Positions 1 to 10,922 of a stretch of DNA of 64,000 nt are shown piece by piece. This DNA is from Glandiceps talaboti (taxonomy: Eukaryota > Hemichordata > Enteropneusta > Spengelidae). Position numbers and translations under genes: made by a program. The DNA is taken from positions 27,740,725 through 27,804,724 of the forward strand of contig NC_135555.1 of NCBI RefSeq assembly GCF_964340395.1, given 5' to 3'. The notes under the pieces were generated by a model that saw only the letters and a program-made list of their open reading frames with translations, had not been told where the DNA came from and made no database searches. The number at the start of each line of letters is the position of its first letter. Position 1 is the first letter of the stretch.

Positions 1-11
1 ATAGGAATGTC

Positions 12-1586
12 ATGGCGGAAGAAAGAGCCTATGGGATACTGTATTATGAGGTGTGCTTGCCCCTCATGGATATGGCTGTGAAAGTGAAAAACCCACTTGA
101 AATGAATGTGTACTACCAACATATGTATGACAAGTTGATGGTGTGGAGTGAGGATGCCTCTTCCCTATTTGATGGATCAGCCAGTATGTGGCCTGACATA
201 GAAAGGTGTCAAATGCTTACTCGGTACATAGAAGTCATCAGGCAACCACAGGATACAGACCAATGCGTTCGTGAGCTTTTGAAAGTGATGTGTGAAGCTG
301 GTGCAAAGAAGTTGAAAGACCATGCAATGGAGCATCTAGCTGGTGGAGAATATGCCCAACCAACTCGAGAGGCTGAAATAGCAGCTAATCTTGTCGGAGA
401 TGCTACCAATCTATGCGTTGAACAAGACTTTGGCATTCTTGCACAACAGCAACATGTTGCACCTGCATCAAACCCTTTGACTTTACAGTGTATGGTACGT
501 GCAAAGCAAGACGCACCTGCACAATGGCTTCAACAACAATCGTATGAGAAACAGATGAAATTATGTGCTGCAGCACGCAAAGGAGCGTCAGCGTTACGGA
601 ATAAATGGGGGACAAAAGAAACACAGTTAAAACGTCTGTATGAACAAGAAAAGCCTCGGCGTGAACAGAAGAAAAGAAAGCTGGCTATGGCAACAAGGAG
701 AAGGGCAGAAAAAAGGAGACAGACAATGAGAAAGTTCAGAGATGGAAAATTTGTAACAAATGTAAGGAAACTAAATAACATGACATCTAATGCCTTATCA
801 GACCAACTGCAGCTGTGGGCAAGTCTCGATGATTTAGATGTTCATGTAGAATCAGCCGAAAAATTGCGTGGACGAAGTAAATTGACCCGTGATAGGAAAA
901 ATCATCTTCTGAAAGAATTGATCATGAAAAACAACAATATCTTCAGTGATGCCATGAACGCTCTTCCATTAAGTATGTACATACAAAACCATAGACGTAA
1001 TATATCTGATGTATCAACAGGTTCATCTGATGATGACTTACCATTGAGTGCTATTGCACAACATATAAACCGTGAAGATGAATCAGGTGATTCATCAGAA
1101 CACTTACCATTGAGTGTGATTGCACAACATATAAACCGTGAAGATGAATCAAGTGATTCAACAGAACACTTACCATTGAGTGTGATTGCACAACATATAA
1201 ACCGTGAAGATGAATCAAGTGATTCAACAGAACACTTCCCATTGAGTGTGATTGCGCAACATATAAACCGTGAAGATGAATCAAGTGATTCAACAGAACA
1301 CTTACCATTGAGTGTGATTGCACAACATATAAACCGTGAAGATGAATCAAGTGATTCAACAGAACACTTCCCATTGAGTGTGATTGCACAACATATAAAC
1401 CGTGAAGATGAATCAAGTGATTCAACAGAACACTTACCATTGAGTGTGATTGCACAACATGGTAAGTGCTCTGATGAATCAAGTGTTTCATCAGAGCACT
1501 TACCGTTGAGTGAACTGAAACAGCAGACATGTAATTATAATGTATACAGTGGGTCATCCGAGGAGGATGTCCAAAACATCAACTAA
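12..1586 (+). CDS. Unrecognised 524-residue ORF with acidic Ser-rich tandem repeats, possibly a terminal exon or TE-encoded
   Basis: A long open frame starts near the window edge, so its true 5' end may lie outside; the Met at position 12 is only the first one available. Residues about 1-120 are mixed helical sequence with Trp and Cys. Residues about 170-290 are very basic (runs such as EKPRREQKKRKLA and RRRAEKRRQ), which suggests a nucleic-acid-binding or nuclear-localisation segment. Residues about 343-500 are seven 22-residue repeats around LPLSVIAQHINREDES. I recognise no catalytic motif and no named family. The stop at 1584-1586 is followed by 1.6 kb of non-coding sequence ending in a TTAA-flanked palindrome, so the ORF could belong to a TTAA-targeting DNA transposon such as piggyBac or Kolobok. 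That is inference, because no transposase core is visible. Confidence 0.55.
   Translation: MAEERAYGILYYEVCLPLMDMAVKVKNPLEMNVYYQHMYDKLMVWSEDASSLFDGSASMWPDIERCQMLTRYIEVIRQPQDTDQCVRELLKVMCEAGAKKLKDHAMEHLAGGEYAQPTREAEIAANLVGDATNLCVEQDFGILAQQQHVAPASNPLTLQCMVRAKQDAPAQWLQQQSYEKQMKLCAAARKGASALRNKWGTKETQLKRLYEQEKPRREQKKRKLAMATRRRAEKRRQTMRKFRDGKFVTNVRKLNNMTSNALSDQLQLWASLDDLDVHVESAEKLRGRSKLTRDRKNHLLKELIMKNNNIFSDAMNALPLSMYIQNHRRNISDVSTGSSDDDLPLSAIAQHINREDESGDSSEHLPLSVIAQHINREDESSDSTEHLPLSVIAQHINREDESSDSTEHFPLSVIAQHINREDESSDSTEHLPLSVIAQHINREDESSDSTEHFPLSVIAQHINREDESSDSTEHLPLSVIAQHGKCSDESSVSSEHLPLSELKQQTCNYNVYSGSSEEDVQNIN
1038..1499 (+). repeat. 66-bp in-frame minisatellite, seven units
   Basis: Seven head-to-tail 66-bp units begin at 1038, 1104, 1170, 1236, 1302, 1368 and 1434. 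Each encodes 22 residues (LPLSVIAQH, INREDES, then S/T/E/H-rich). Most differences between units are single substitutions such as L/F and G/S. The last unit is divergent and an eighth is partial. The repeat keeps the frame and lies wholly inside the ORF. Confidence 0.9.
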
Positions 1587-3201
1587 TTTAAATAGTTGAT
1601 GTACATAATTGCTGTTTTACTGCTGGTAAACTATACACTCATCGGTGTGTTCTCTGGTAAATCACTAGATTCACCTTCACAGTAGCCTTGTGAAATCACA
1701 CCCATTGGTAGGTTACCATGAGTGAACGAATGAATGCCATGCTTGTTGAATAATGAACATTAAATGTTTGAAAACAGATTCCACTGTTATCGCAAACAGT
1801 ACACTTATACCACAATTGGTACCACAATTTATCAACTCTGATCATTTGCATAATGTGACTTTATCAGTTTTATTGTATTGGATAACTATAGCCATACATC
1901 AATAGCTTTCCTGTAAATTAATTACTATACCTGATTTGGTACCACAATTTATGTAACAATATCTACAAATAGAAACATGCAGTCTAAGTGCTTTGATGTT
2001 TGTATATATTTTTATACTGCTAATTATTAGGGTTTTGACATTAGGTAGCTTCCAAGCGCAACTGAACGTGCTATGCAAAGGACAGTGGGATTGTTTGTAG
2101 TTACTGTAATACCTAATCTTGATAGAATAATCAACTCTAAAGGAACTTGGTAACTAAATGTGTTATTTGTGGTTACAATCAATGCGAGATTGTTTACAAT
2201 TTAGTGATGGGTTCATATTTATTGCTGTATTTCCCATGATGCACCATTCACAACATTCAACATGACATATTTACAGGTGCTTTATTTCTTATTAAAAAAT
2301 GACAATTTGATTATTGACCCCATAGCAACTTTGTGAAATGTTTCACCATGTCAAAATCATAACAACAATGTGATGAAGCAGTACAGATTGGAAATTTGAC
2401 TTTTTATTGCAGATATCGCGAAATTGTGACAAAATTGATTTTTAGCATTTTTTAAATTGAATTTAACACACTAACTCTATTTCTGGTTGTGTGAGCTTTA
2501 ATTATTTGTGATATCAATAATTTTGTAAACAGCTATGTGCAAATAAAACTGAGTTCACTTGTTCAGGTTGGAGTCAATGTATGTCTTAAATTGTCATGTT
2601 TTTATTTGCTACCCTGAAAAGTTGCCAAAAACTAAGTTTTTGTCAATTTTCAACTCAATTTATTCCATAAAGTTAATTTCAAGTATTTATAAACTTTACT
2701 TATTCTCAGTAAGGTTTACATTCTAAATGGATGTGACCAAAAAGAATAGACATTACACTTCCAGATTTTACTCCAGCAGTGGCTAAAATTGGCTATATTT
2801 ACTGTGTAAAAGTTATTTTTATATCAAAATAATTTGCATAAATTTGCATATTTATATTCTAGCCACGAAATATAGATTGGAGTGATGTATTCATGCCAAG
2901 ATACACTCATTTTGAAAGTTTCAGCATTGAAATAATGAAAATGAAAAAAATTGTGTATTTACCCAAAAATTATCTTTATACCTGTGTATAAATGATAGAT
3001 TTTGTGATGTTTGCCCCAAAATAACTTTTTTTCCAAGTTGTTCAAACAAAAAGTTAGAACACATATAGACTAACATATAACAGTATTTTCATTATGAGGA
3101 ATATTAACCTTGTGATCCCAGTAATTCAGATTTTATTAACTGTTAAAAAGTGAAGAAACCCCAAAATTACCCTTTTTTCCACTATGGGCCTCCCTACCAA
3201 T
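1587..3201. other. AT-rich non-coding stretch after the first ORF
   Basis: No convincing coding frame. A short phrase (ttggtaccacaatttat) occurs twice near 1820 and 1935. The stretch ends in the TTAA-flanked terminus at 3202-3238 and may be the 3' untranslated or internal part of the same transposon as the first ORF. Confidence 0.5.
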
Positions 3202-3238
3202 AGGCCGGTATACCGGCCTTTAGGGTTCAAAGGGTTAA
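3202..3238. mobile_element. Putative 3' terminus of a TTAA-target DNA transposon
   Basis: An 18-bp perfect palindrome (AGGCCGGTATACCGGCCT, 3202-3219) is followed by TTAGGGTTCAAAGGG and then TTAA at 3235-3238. Read on the minus strand this is TTAA followed by CCCTTTGAACCC. piggyBac and Kolobok elements duplicate TTAA, and CCCT starts are common in piggyBac ends. The matching left end is not in the window. Confidence 0.5.
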
Positions 3239-3422
3239 TGAGTATTTTGAATAATGTACGATATTCAGTAATTATGCAGTATGATACACTCTTACATACA
3301 TTACCCTAAGAAAGCACGTTTGTCCAAAAACAAAGCCTGTTACCATTGTTTGTTTTTTTAATTTAATGAGTTATTTGCATAATTAGTGATTCCCTTACGG
3401 GAGGCATTCAGTTTAAATCTGG

Positions 3423-4698
3423 TAGATACTGTAAATGCCTAAACCTCAACTGACATCTCTTCTTTTGTGCCAGCAAAAATAAATTATGGAATTACATTTA
3501 GGAATACCGATTTTCCGACGAATTCGGGACGCATACTTGAGGCCCTGAAATTTCAACCCGGTTTTTCGCTCATACTTTCCTTAATACGGACCAGATAGTT
3601 TACAAATTTCACAAAAAGGTGGATTTTTATGTGTTTTAAATAACCATGGCAAGTAAATTTAGTAGGATCCTTGTGTAACGGTCCCGACCGTTCAAGAATT
3701 TTCAGGAGAAAACGACTGATTTGACCCGGAAGCTGAAGCTGACCTCGTTTGACTGGGCAATTTTCCACAGCAAGCAGCAACACGGAAGTTCTTGTTGTCG
3801 TGCAATTTGGAGTGACAGTGAACCAGAATGAAGACAACTTGCATAAGCAAGGCATGCCTAGGCATGCGGTTGAAGTTGTGCAAGAGCAGTCTCACTGCGG
3901 ACAGTGAATTGACCAAACTTTGTTTACATGTAAACGACATGAATGTGTCTTGCCATTTCCAAATGCAAATATTTGGCAAGTAAAAATAATTAAAATAATT
4001 ACAACTTTAATTTGGCGTCATACTTTGCATTATGTTTTGTGTATCTTTCCCCGTTTTACATGTAAATCCGAAAAGGTTCTCTCTGGTCATGTCAGTGATC
4101 ATACCGGGACTGCTTTGAGTACGAGCGAGGTGAGGCATATTGATGTATTTTGTTGAGAATTATAAATATTGCGAAATGTCAAGTACAATGTTTAAATACA
4201 ATGGAATGATGAAAAAAAATTGTCCGATTCTGCTGACAGGTGCCGGTCACAAGAAACTCCATAAATTAAAATATCAGACGATGTTATGTCTACTACAAGT
4301 TGAATGTTGTTGACAATTATGGAGTGTTTTTGGTAAATTTGTTAGAAAATTGAAATTCGAATTGCCTCAATTATTTTAGATCCCTAGTTTATTTCATTCA
4401 TCATTAAAATTTTCCAGGGTTAAAGCTGTAAGACACTGGAATTATTTATAGCCAACCTCAATCCTTTCTTTTTTTTTGTGCATTTCCCAGTTATTATATT
4501 TCTGAGATTTTGTGTAATTTTTCATAACAGTAGATTTTTTATAAAATGGTGACTATGGTATAAAAGTACAATATTTTACCAACTTTCTGTGTAAAATGTG
4601 TTTTATAGTGAGACATCATATGAAACCACTAAAACAAAACTGTATAGTGAAGAACTGAACAACTAAATCACTTCTACTTCTACATGTTACCAAAATAA
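3423..4698. mobile_element. Dispersed repeat family C, copy 1
   Basis: This 1.28-kb segment closely matches 47147-49719 from TAGATACTGTAAATGCC to the ACATGTTACCAAAATAAAA end. Copy 2 carries an LTR insertion that this copy lacks, so this is the empty-site version. It has no intact ORF; short frames in it are conserved between copies only because the DNA is. No terminal repeats were found, so the class is unknown. Confidence 0.75.
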
Positions 4699-6335
4699 AA
4701 AATAAAAAGAACACTGGAGCTATTCTGACAATAGGTCGCTTGTTACATATTCAAGAAAAAAAATAAGACTGAATGCCTTCCGCAAGGGCAAAGTTTTGAG
4801 ATTGTCGTTCCTACAGACAATTGTTGGAATACAACAGAACATATGCAATAAGTTATTTTTTCTCATTGATTGCTATTTGCCCATTGCTGTTAGTGATCTC
4901 TTGGCCAACCACAACATGTAATGTGAAGCTTTATAGAACATTGTAGCATAGCACTCATCGTAGAAAGAGTTTTAAAAGCCAAAAAAAGAGAGTTGTTTCT
5001 GGTCAGCACCCATCACTTAAATACCCCCTTCCCGCATTAATAAAAAAATTCACATTTGTCCCGCCAATTCAGTCTACAGATGAAAGGGAAAACACAAATT
5101 AAAGTAACTCTCCTTACATTAATTGCCACTGGTGAAGACAACTGCAAAACTAATCACGAACTAGTTTATGACATCTGCCCCCATACAGACTTGCTGCAAA
5201 GTACTAAATAAAAAGAACAGTAACTGCAATGATAAGTAGATTGATTAACATTTGTTGAGAATGTAAAAAAAAAAAAAATTGTGTCGCACCACTTTAGACA
5301 ACATTTCCTGACCAGACACTATTTTTTCCTTTTTAGTGGCTCACCAAAATATGTCAATAACTTATTAAAACTAAATGCTATATCACTAATATTTTCAGGA
5401 CAAGTGTGCTTTGGTATTGCAAATGTATGTATCAAATTGTATTGAATTTGAAGAGTGCATTCTTGAGATATAGCCTAATTACTAAAAACAATTAATTATG
5501 TAAATTGTTCATTAATATTCATGGGATGTTTACCAAAACCTAATCAGTTCTTGCCATTACCCTACGGAATTCGTCTGCACAATGTCTTTTTTTAGAAAAA
5601 GGTGATACAGACAGGTGCGCACACACACACACACGGACACACAGACAGACATTTCAACCCTACTACAAAACCTTCCTTATAAAAGGTAAAAATCATGAAG
5701 TCTTGCAAGAAATAGTAGATGTGGAAACTGACATCAACTGAAAAAGACAATATGAAACTGTTCTTTCAATCTGTAATGGCTGTGCATCTGATGAGGAGAA
5801 GCTAATTAAACAGACCATATGGAAAACAATGGAAAACATAACTACTGGAAATAGACACTCATGTATGAAAAAAATAAATTAAAAAAAAAAAAAAAAAATT
5901 CCCACCTGTTTTAAAATTGAATGTAATCGGAACCACACAATTGTTTTTTACGCCCTACAAATGTTATTATATCTCCCCATCACCCCAACCCCAAGCTATG
6001 TTCAACCAGATTTAAACTGAATGCCTTCTATATTAAAGGGTGATATTAAGTATTTTGTTCCTACACATACTAATTGCTGGAATGCAACAACCTGGTTGTA
6101 GTAGGCTATTAGTACATGATATACCCTTGAATCGGCAAAAAGGTGTGCCAAACTATAAGAAATTTTAAATGTGTGTAAACTATGATTATTTATTTATTAT
6201 TTATATGTACCGTTTGTATTTAGTTACTTCCCATATATATTTGTCAGGACCATGGAGTAGTTCAAAGTGAACTATTTCATTGCCATTACCCTATGGAATT
6301 CGTCTACACAATGTCGTTTGAATTGAGCCAGTCGT
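4699..6335. other. Gene-free stretch with family B fragments
   Basis: No coding frame. Fragments of a dispersed repeat (family B) are recognisable by GACTGAATGCCTTCC near 4770, by 5390-5690 (which includes a CA microsatellite near 5622) and by GATTTAAACTGAATGCC near 6010. The same phrases recur inverted near 3405, 13150 and 61495. Poly-A tracts occur near 5265 and 5880. Confidence 0.5.
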
Positions 6336-6394
6336 TTTTAGCACAACTGAACTTGTTCAGTAGTGCTATAGGGATCGCCCGGCGTCTGTCTGTC

Positions 6395-6438
<44 letters not shown>

Positions 6439-7743
6439 CAACTTAAAGTCAAAAACCGCTGAACCGATTGCCACGATATTTGGTGGGTCCATTACTTTGG
6501 GTGTCTAGTTGGGAAATTGTTCAAATCAAAATGATCGCATCACAGGTGTGTGATTTGGGTCAAAAAATGTGATTTTTGGTCAAAAAACTTAAACTCAGAA
6601 ACTACTGGGCAGATTGGTGCGAAATTTGGTGGGAACATTCTTAAGGTGGTGTAAAGTAAGATTTGTTCATGACGGGATGATTCCATCAGTGATACGCAAA
6701 TTAGGGCTAAAAATGTGTCTTTTTGGTTAAAAATCTATAATTCTAAAACTACTGAGCAGATTGGGCTGAAATTTAATGGGAATGTATCTAGGGATGTATG
6801 GACGAAGAAATGTTAAGCTTACCATGATTCCATGAGTGATATGCAAATTAGGTGTAAAAATGTTCATTTTTGGTCAAAAACTTATATCTCAAAAAGTACT
6901 TGGTCAATTAGTCTGAAACTTGGCGAGATGTTTCTGAAACTGTTATTCTGCAGATTTTCTTAAAAACATTTTGACAAAATTGGCCCTAGCGACCATGACC
7001 ACGCCCTTAGCAACAACCAAATGGCAGTATATTTTGGTCAAATAACAACATCATCTGGTAAGCAAGTGAGTAAACATTCAAAAAATGTATGCAAATACCC
7101 TAGCAACCATGACCACGCCCATAGCAACAGCCAAACGGTGGTGTATTTCACAAAGATAACAACAGGGTTTAATAGATAATTGAATAAACATCCAAAAAAT
7201 GTATGTAAATTTGCATAGCAACAAGACCAAGCCCATAACAACAGCCAAATAATCACGTATATTGCAAAGATAACAACAGGAATAGAAAGACAGATGAATT
7301 AACATTCAAAAAATGTATGCAAATACCCTAGTAACCATGACCACGCCCATAGCAACAGCCAAACGGTGGTGTATTTCACAAAGATAACAACAGGGTTTAA
7401 TAGACAATTGAATAAACATTCAAAAAATGTATGTAAATTTTCCTAGCAACAAGACCACGCCCATAGCAACAGCCAAATGATCACGTATATTGCAAAGACA
7501 ATATCAGGAATTCATACACACGTTAACAAAAACATACACAAATGTATGCAAATATATCTAACAACATGACCACGCCCATAGCAACAGCCAAATGATAGCA
7601 TTTATCGTAAAGATAACAACATGGTTGGATAGGCAACTGGATAGTTATTCAGCAAATAAACACCTATTGTTAGCATAGACTAGCATATGGATAAACATTT
7701 TTAAAAACTACAGTTGTGCTACAACGCCATTGGCGGTATTTTT
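6336..7743. mobile_element. Repeat family A, copy 1, full length
   Basis: A 1.4-kb element with short inverted ends (TTTTTAGCACAACTGAAC ... CAGTTGTGCTACAA). It contains a GTCT/GT microsatellite, then a block reading AAACCGCTGAACCGATTGCC, then several divergent tandem units, and finally about six units of 105-120 bp. Each of these carries ATGCAAAT, AGCAAC and CACGCCC(A/T)TAGCAAC. It appears to sit inside a family B copy, whose interrupted text resumes after 7743. It encodes no protein. Copies recur near 12.3, 15.4, 43.6, 44.4 and 54.8 kb. Confidence 0.75.
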
Positions 7744-8445
7744 TAGAAAAAGGTGATACAGACAGATGCGCACACACACACACATGATACATGTAGGAGA
7801 GCATTTTTGTATTAGTGATAGTTACTTTTTGTATTGTTATTAATTATGTTATGTTTGCAGCAAAAATAAATTAAATTAAATTGAATTAAAAAGGCGTGTG
7901 GTTTGGTATTGAATTTGCAGTGTTTTTGCCTTTGATTTTCTGCCTGAGCCGTTTTTTGCCAGTTGATTTTATTGCTTACAATAGACTCAACTAATTCCCA
8001 TCAGTGGGATTTCTCCTTCTGGAGTAAATATGTTAGTGTTTGTTGAAGGGTTGGTGAGTATATGAGTGAATGTTGCACAAGTGTATTAACTCTGATATTA
8101 GTGTTTGTTGGTAAAGTTGATGACTGTAATATGTTTGAATGTCTGTTGTATCAGCAAGGATGTAAGTGTTGGTTTGTAAGGTTAATAATGAATGCATGAA
8201 TGTCTGTTGCAGTTGTCCCCCTCTCCACCTGGATATCTTCAGTTAGTCAAGGCAGATCCATGACATACCAAAAACAGAAAAGAAAAGAAAAAAGCGTAAG
8301 ATATTGAGATCATGGCTTCAAACAAAGCACCTTGGATTGTTACTCTTCGTTTATTTCTATAAAAGTTGAAATAATTATATGAAAGTTGTAAGAATTTGAC
8401 ATCCAACCAATTTCTAATCAAACTAAATTGTGTATGTGTGTGCAT
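7744..8445. other. Gene-free stretch
   Basis: Starts with a family B fragment carrying a CA tract. The rest is AT-rich, with weak tandem phrases (ttagtgtttgttg, gaatgtctgttg) near 8030-8210. No coding frame is supported. Confidence 0.5.
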
Positions 8446-8520
8446 CGTTTTGAATGAATGAATGTATGTATGTATGTATGTATGTATGTATGTATGCATA
8501 TATGTATGTATGCATGTATG

Positions 8521-8552
<32 letters not shown>

Positions 8553-8772
8553 TGTATGTGTGTACGTACGTACATACGTACGTATGTATGTATGTATGTA
8601 TGTATGTATGTATGTGTGTGTACGTATGTATGTATGACTGTAGTATGTATGTGTGTGTGTGTACGTACCTACGTATGTATGTATGTATGTATGTATGTAT
8701 GTATGTGTGTGTGTGTATGTATGTATGTATGTATGTATGTATGTATGGATATATGTATGTATGTATATTTAT
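8446..8772. repeat. GTAT/TATG tetranucleotide microsatellite
   Basis: About 320 bp of imperfect TATG repeat with GTGT and TACG interruptions. Long open frames on both strands here are artefacts of a stop-free tetranucleotide. Confidence 0.95.
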
Positions 8773-8819
8773 TTGATTGATTAAATGGTCATTGAACCTT
8801 TTTCTGCACAATGACATAT

Positions 8820-9557
8820 CTGTGTAAATACATATAGTTAATATGGAAATTCAGTTTTCAATGATAATAAATGACGTTATCAGATTTGACAAGTTTTTCA
8901 GTTAAAAACAAAATTTTGGTTGATATGGTATTGTTTGCCAAAGATTGGTGACAATGTAGAAAAATAATGTACAATGAAAGTTGGCCATGCATTGCACTAT
9001 GCAGTTACATATGAAAGGAGATTCAATCATGATGGTTAAGAATGCATCAGATTTGCAGTACACTCATTTGAAGATGAAACATGAAAAAACAATTAAGTAT
9101 TGTATATAAAAATTATTGTTTAAAGTTATTTTTTAAACCGAATTTGAACATATTTTACCAGTTATGAATATGAGTTAACGATTTCAGATATGGGAAATGA
9201 AAGAAATACATCGGGGATTGCAGGGCAATTATGTAATCACCACAACATGGTGTGCATAACAATTACAAATGGTAGGTCAAAAATTCATAACCTTGCTTAC
9301 AAAAATAGTCAGTCAAAAGCATGTCCTACCTGACATAACATTTATGTAAGGTGTTGGTTTTCCAATTTAGGAGACGTAACGGCAGTGGCTTGGTGACTAA
9401 AAAAAGTGGACACAGACACTTATGTTATGTTATTTAAATATTAGTAATTTCCAATATTCAGAATGTGAGATGGCGTAGCTTGTGGTGTACAACATTTCTA
9501 ACAAAGTACCTGTCCATATAACGGAGTAGACTAAACAACAAATCAGCTGTTCTTCTA
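8820..9557. other. Gene-free AT-rich stretch
   Basis: I see no coding frame, inverted repeat or known repeat family in this stretch. Confidence 0.4.
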
Positions 9558-9626
9558 TATCACATGTAATGTTACTGTTATCTGTCAAGTATTACTTGAC
9601 AGATAACAGTAACGTTACATGTGATA
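9558..9626. repeat. Near-perfect 34-bp inverted repeat
   Basis: Two 34-nt arms, with one mismatch, flank a 1-nt centre and meet at CAAGTA/TACTTG. The outer ends are TATCACATG/CATGTGATA. It could be a foldback MITE remnant or cruciform site; the loop is too short for a typical microRNA precursor. Confidence 0.85.
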
Positions 9627-10045
9627 AAAAGACACCCATCTTGGAAAATAATGAACTTTGATTTTATATGACATTTATTACTTATAGTACAGCTGTATGG
9701 CAACGCTTCCTATTGTAATAAATTTAAAGTAGTCTATTGCAGACGTGGCGTGCCTCACATGGTGAGGTATATATATGAGTGAGTGCCAAAAATGGCCAGC
9801 AATTTTTAGCGTTCTAACATAATAGTCTTCATCTAACATTTTAGTTGAAATAAAAGTCATCATCAAAACATGCAAAGCTGCATGATTACTTACCCAATGC
9901 TTTGAACATCACAGACAAGGTTGTCATGAATGCCTTGCGATGTGCTCACCTCGACATTTGCACGACTAACCAGCTAACGACCGCTGAGGGCAGCCTTTAA
10001 TTTCCTTGGCACACATGTATCGACATGTGTGATGGGCGACGTACA
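9627..10045. other. Gene-free stretch
   Basis: No coding frame is supported. A minus-strand GGTAAGTAA donor-like site lies near 9885, but no open exon could be read next to it. Confidence 0.4.
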
Positions 10046-10258
10046 TTAGGGAGTGATCAGTTTTTATGGCCGGGCGTGGGCCGGTGACTTCTTGTTCGTA
10101 TTGTACTTAAAAATAGTGGAACCCCCCCCCCCCCCCCCCCTGTGATTCATCCACAAAACAGTCCAACCCCCCACCTCTGACAAATAAAAAAACACACTAT
10201 GCCCTCCTCCCGACATCTGTTGACAAGAAATAATTCTTCTTGTGCTTGCAAAAGACAC
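10046..10258. mobile_element. Fragment of a Harbinger-like C-tract element
   Basis: Begins TTA then GGGAGTGATCAGTTTTT, resembling the left end of the complete element at 50579-52534 (GGGACAGGTCAGTTTTT). It contains a long poly-C tract near 10120-10140. No matching right end was found, so it is a truncated relative. Confidence 0.45.
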
Positions 10259-10323
10259 TCTAGATTCTCAAAGCACAGTACAGCACACTTCATAGTTAAT
10301 TTGACTTCTTACATGTACAGTAA

Positions 10324-10922
10324 TTAGTCCCCGCGGACGAAGTCCAGAACGGGGACTTATGGATTGGGTTCCGTCTGTCCGTGCGTCCGTCCGTGCGTCT
10401 GTCCACAGCCGTTTCTTGGAGATGCCTGGACCGATTTTTTTCAAACTTGGTACAGGGGCAACATGCTATGGCATGCATATGCATGTCAATTTGTTTTATG
10501 ATACGATCCAATATGGCCGCCTAGCAACCATTTTAATTGTTTGCGAATTTTCCCTGTCTAAAGCCATAACTCAGACATGCTTTAACAGATCTCATTCAAA
10601 GTTGGTATTAGGACAGTGTTCTATGACATACATGTGCATATCCATTGTTGTCATGATATGATCCAATATGGCTGCCTAGCAGCCATTTTGTTTGCAAATT
10701 TTCCATGTCCAAAGCCATAACTCAGACTCCATTTTCATCGTGATATGATCCCCCATACCCAACCAATCCTTTATTGTTGGAGGCATATTCCATGTCCCAC
10801 AAGCAGACACAACATATCTAAGACTGTTTTAGGTTCACAAATGTTGTTGCGTGATCAGAGTAGTGATAATTCCTTAAAACCCAATTATAGTGGGGACTAT
10901 GTCATTCTCAATGACTTGTTTT
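10324..10922. mobile_element. Repeat family E, copy 1 (hairpin-ended)
   Basis: Starts with a hairpin (AGTCCCCGCGGAC / GTCC..ACGGGGACT, 10326-10357). A CCGTCCGT microsatellite and a block containing CTGGACCGATTTTTTTCAAA follow. Near the end are GGGGACTA and a second hairpin (GTCATTctcAATGAC, 10901-10915). The second copy at 27614-28054 shares both ends. No ORF. The start is not TC and the end is not CTRR, so it is not a typical Helitron. Confidence 0.7.

Noticed and set aside
3553-4156. Coding genes in family C
   Set aside because: The frames match between the two copies only through DNA identity; indels between copies shift the frame and no domain is recognised.
6293-6508. Short ORFs with Cys-Val or Thr-His runs
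   Set aside because: Products of the (GT)n tract in family A; the same occurs at 44312-44569 and 54529-54934.
8454-8780. Met/Tyr/Val/Cys repeat ORFs on both strands
   Set aside because: Pure TATG microsatellite, open in several frames at once.
9558-9626. MicroRNA precursor
   Set aside because: Loop of 1 nt and almost perfect 34-bp arms are not typical of a Drosha substrate.
10324-10922. Helitron
   Set aside because: 3' hairpin is present, but the start is not TC and the end is CTTG and not CTRR.
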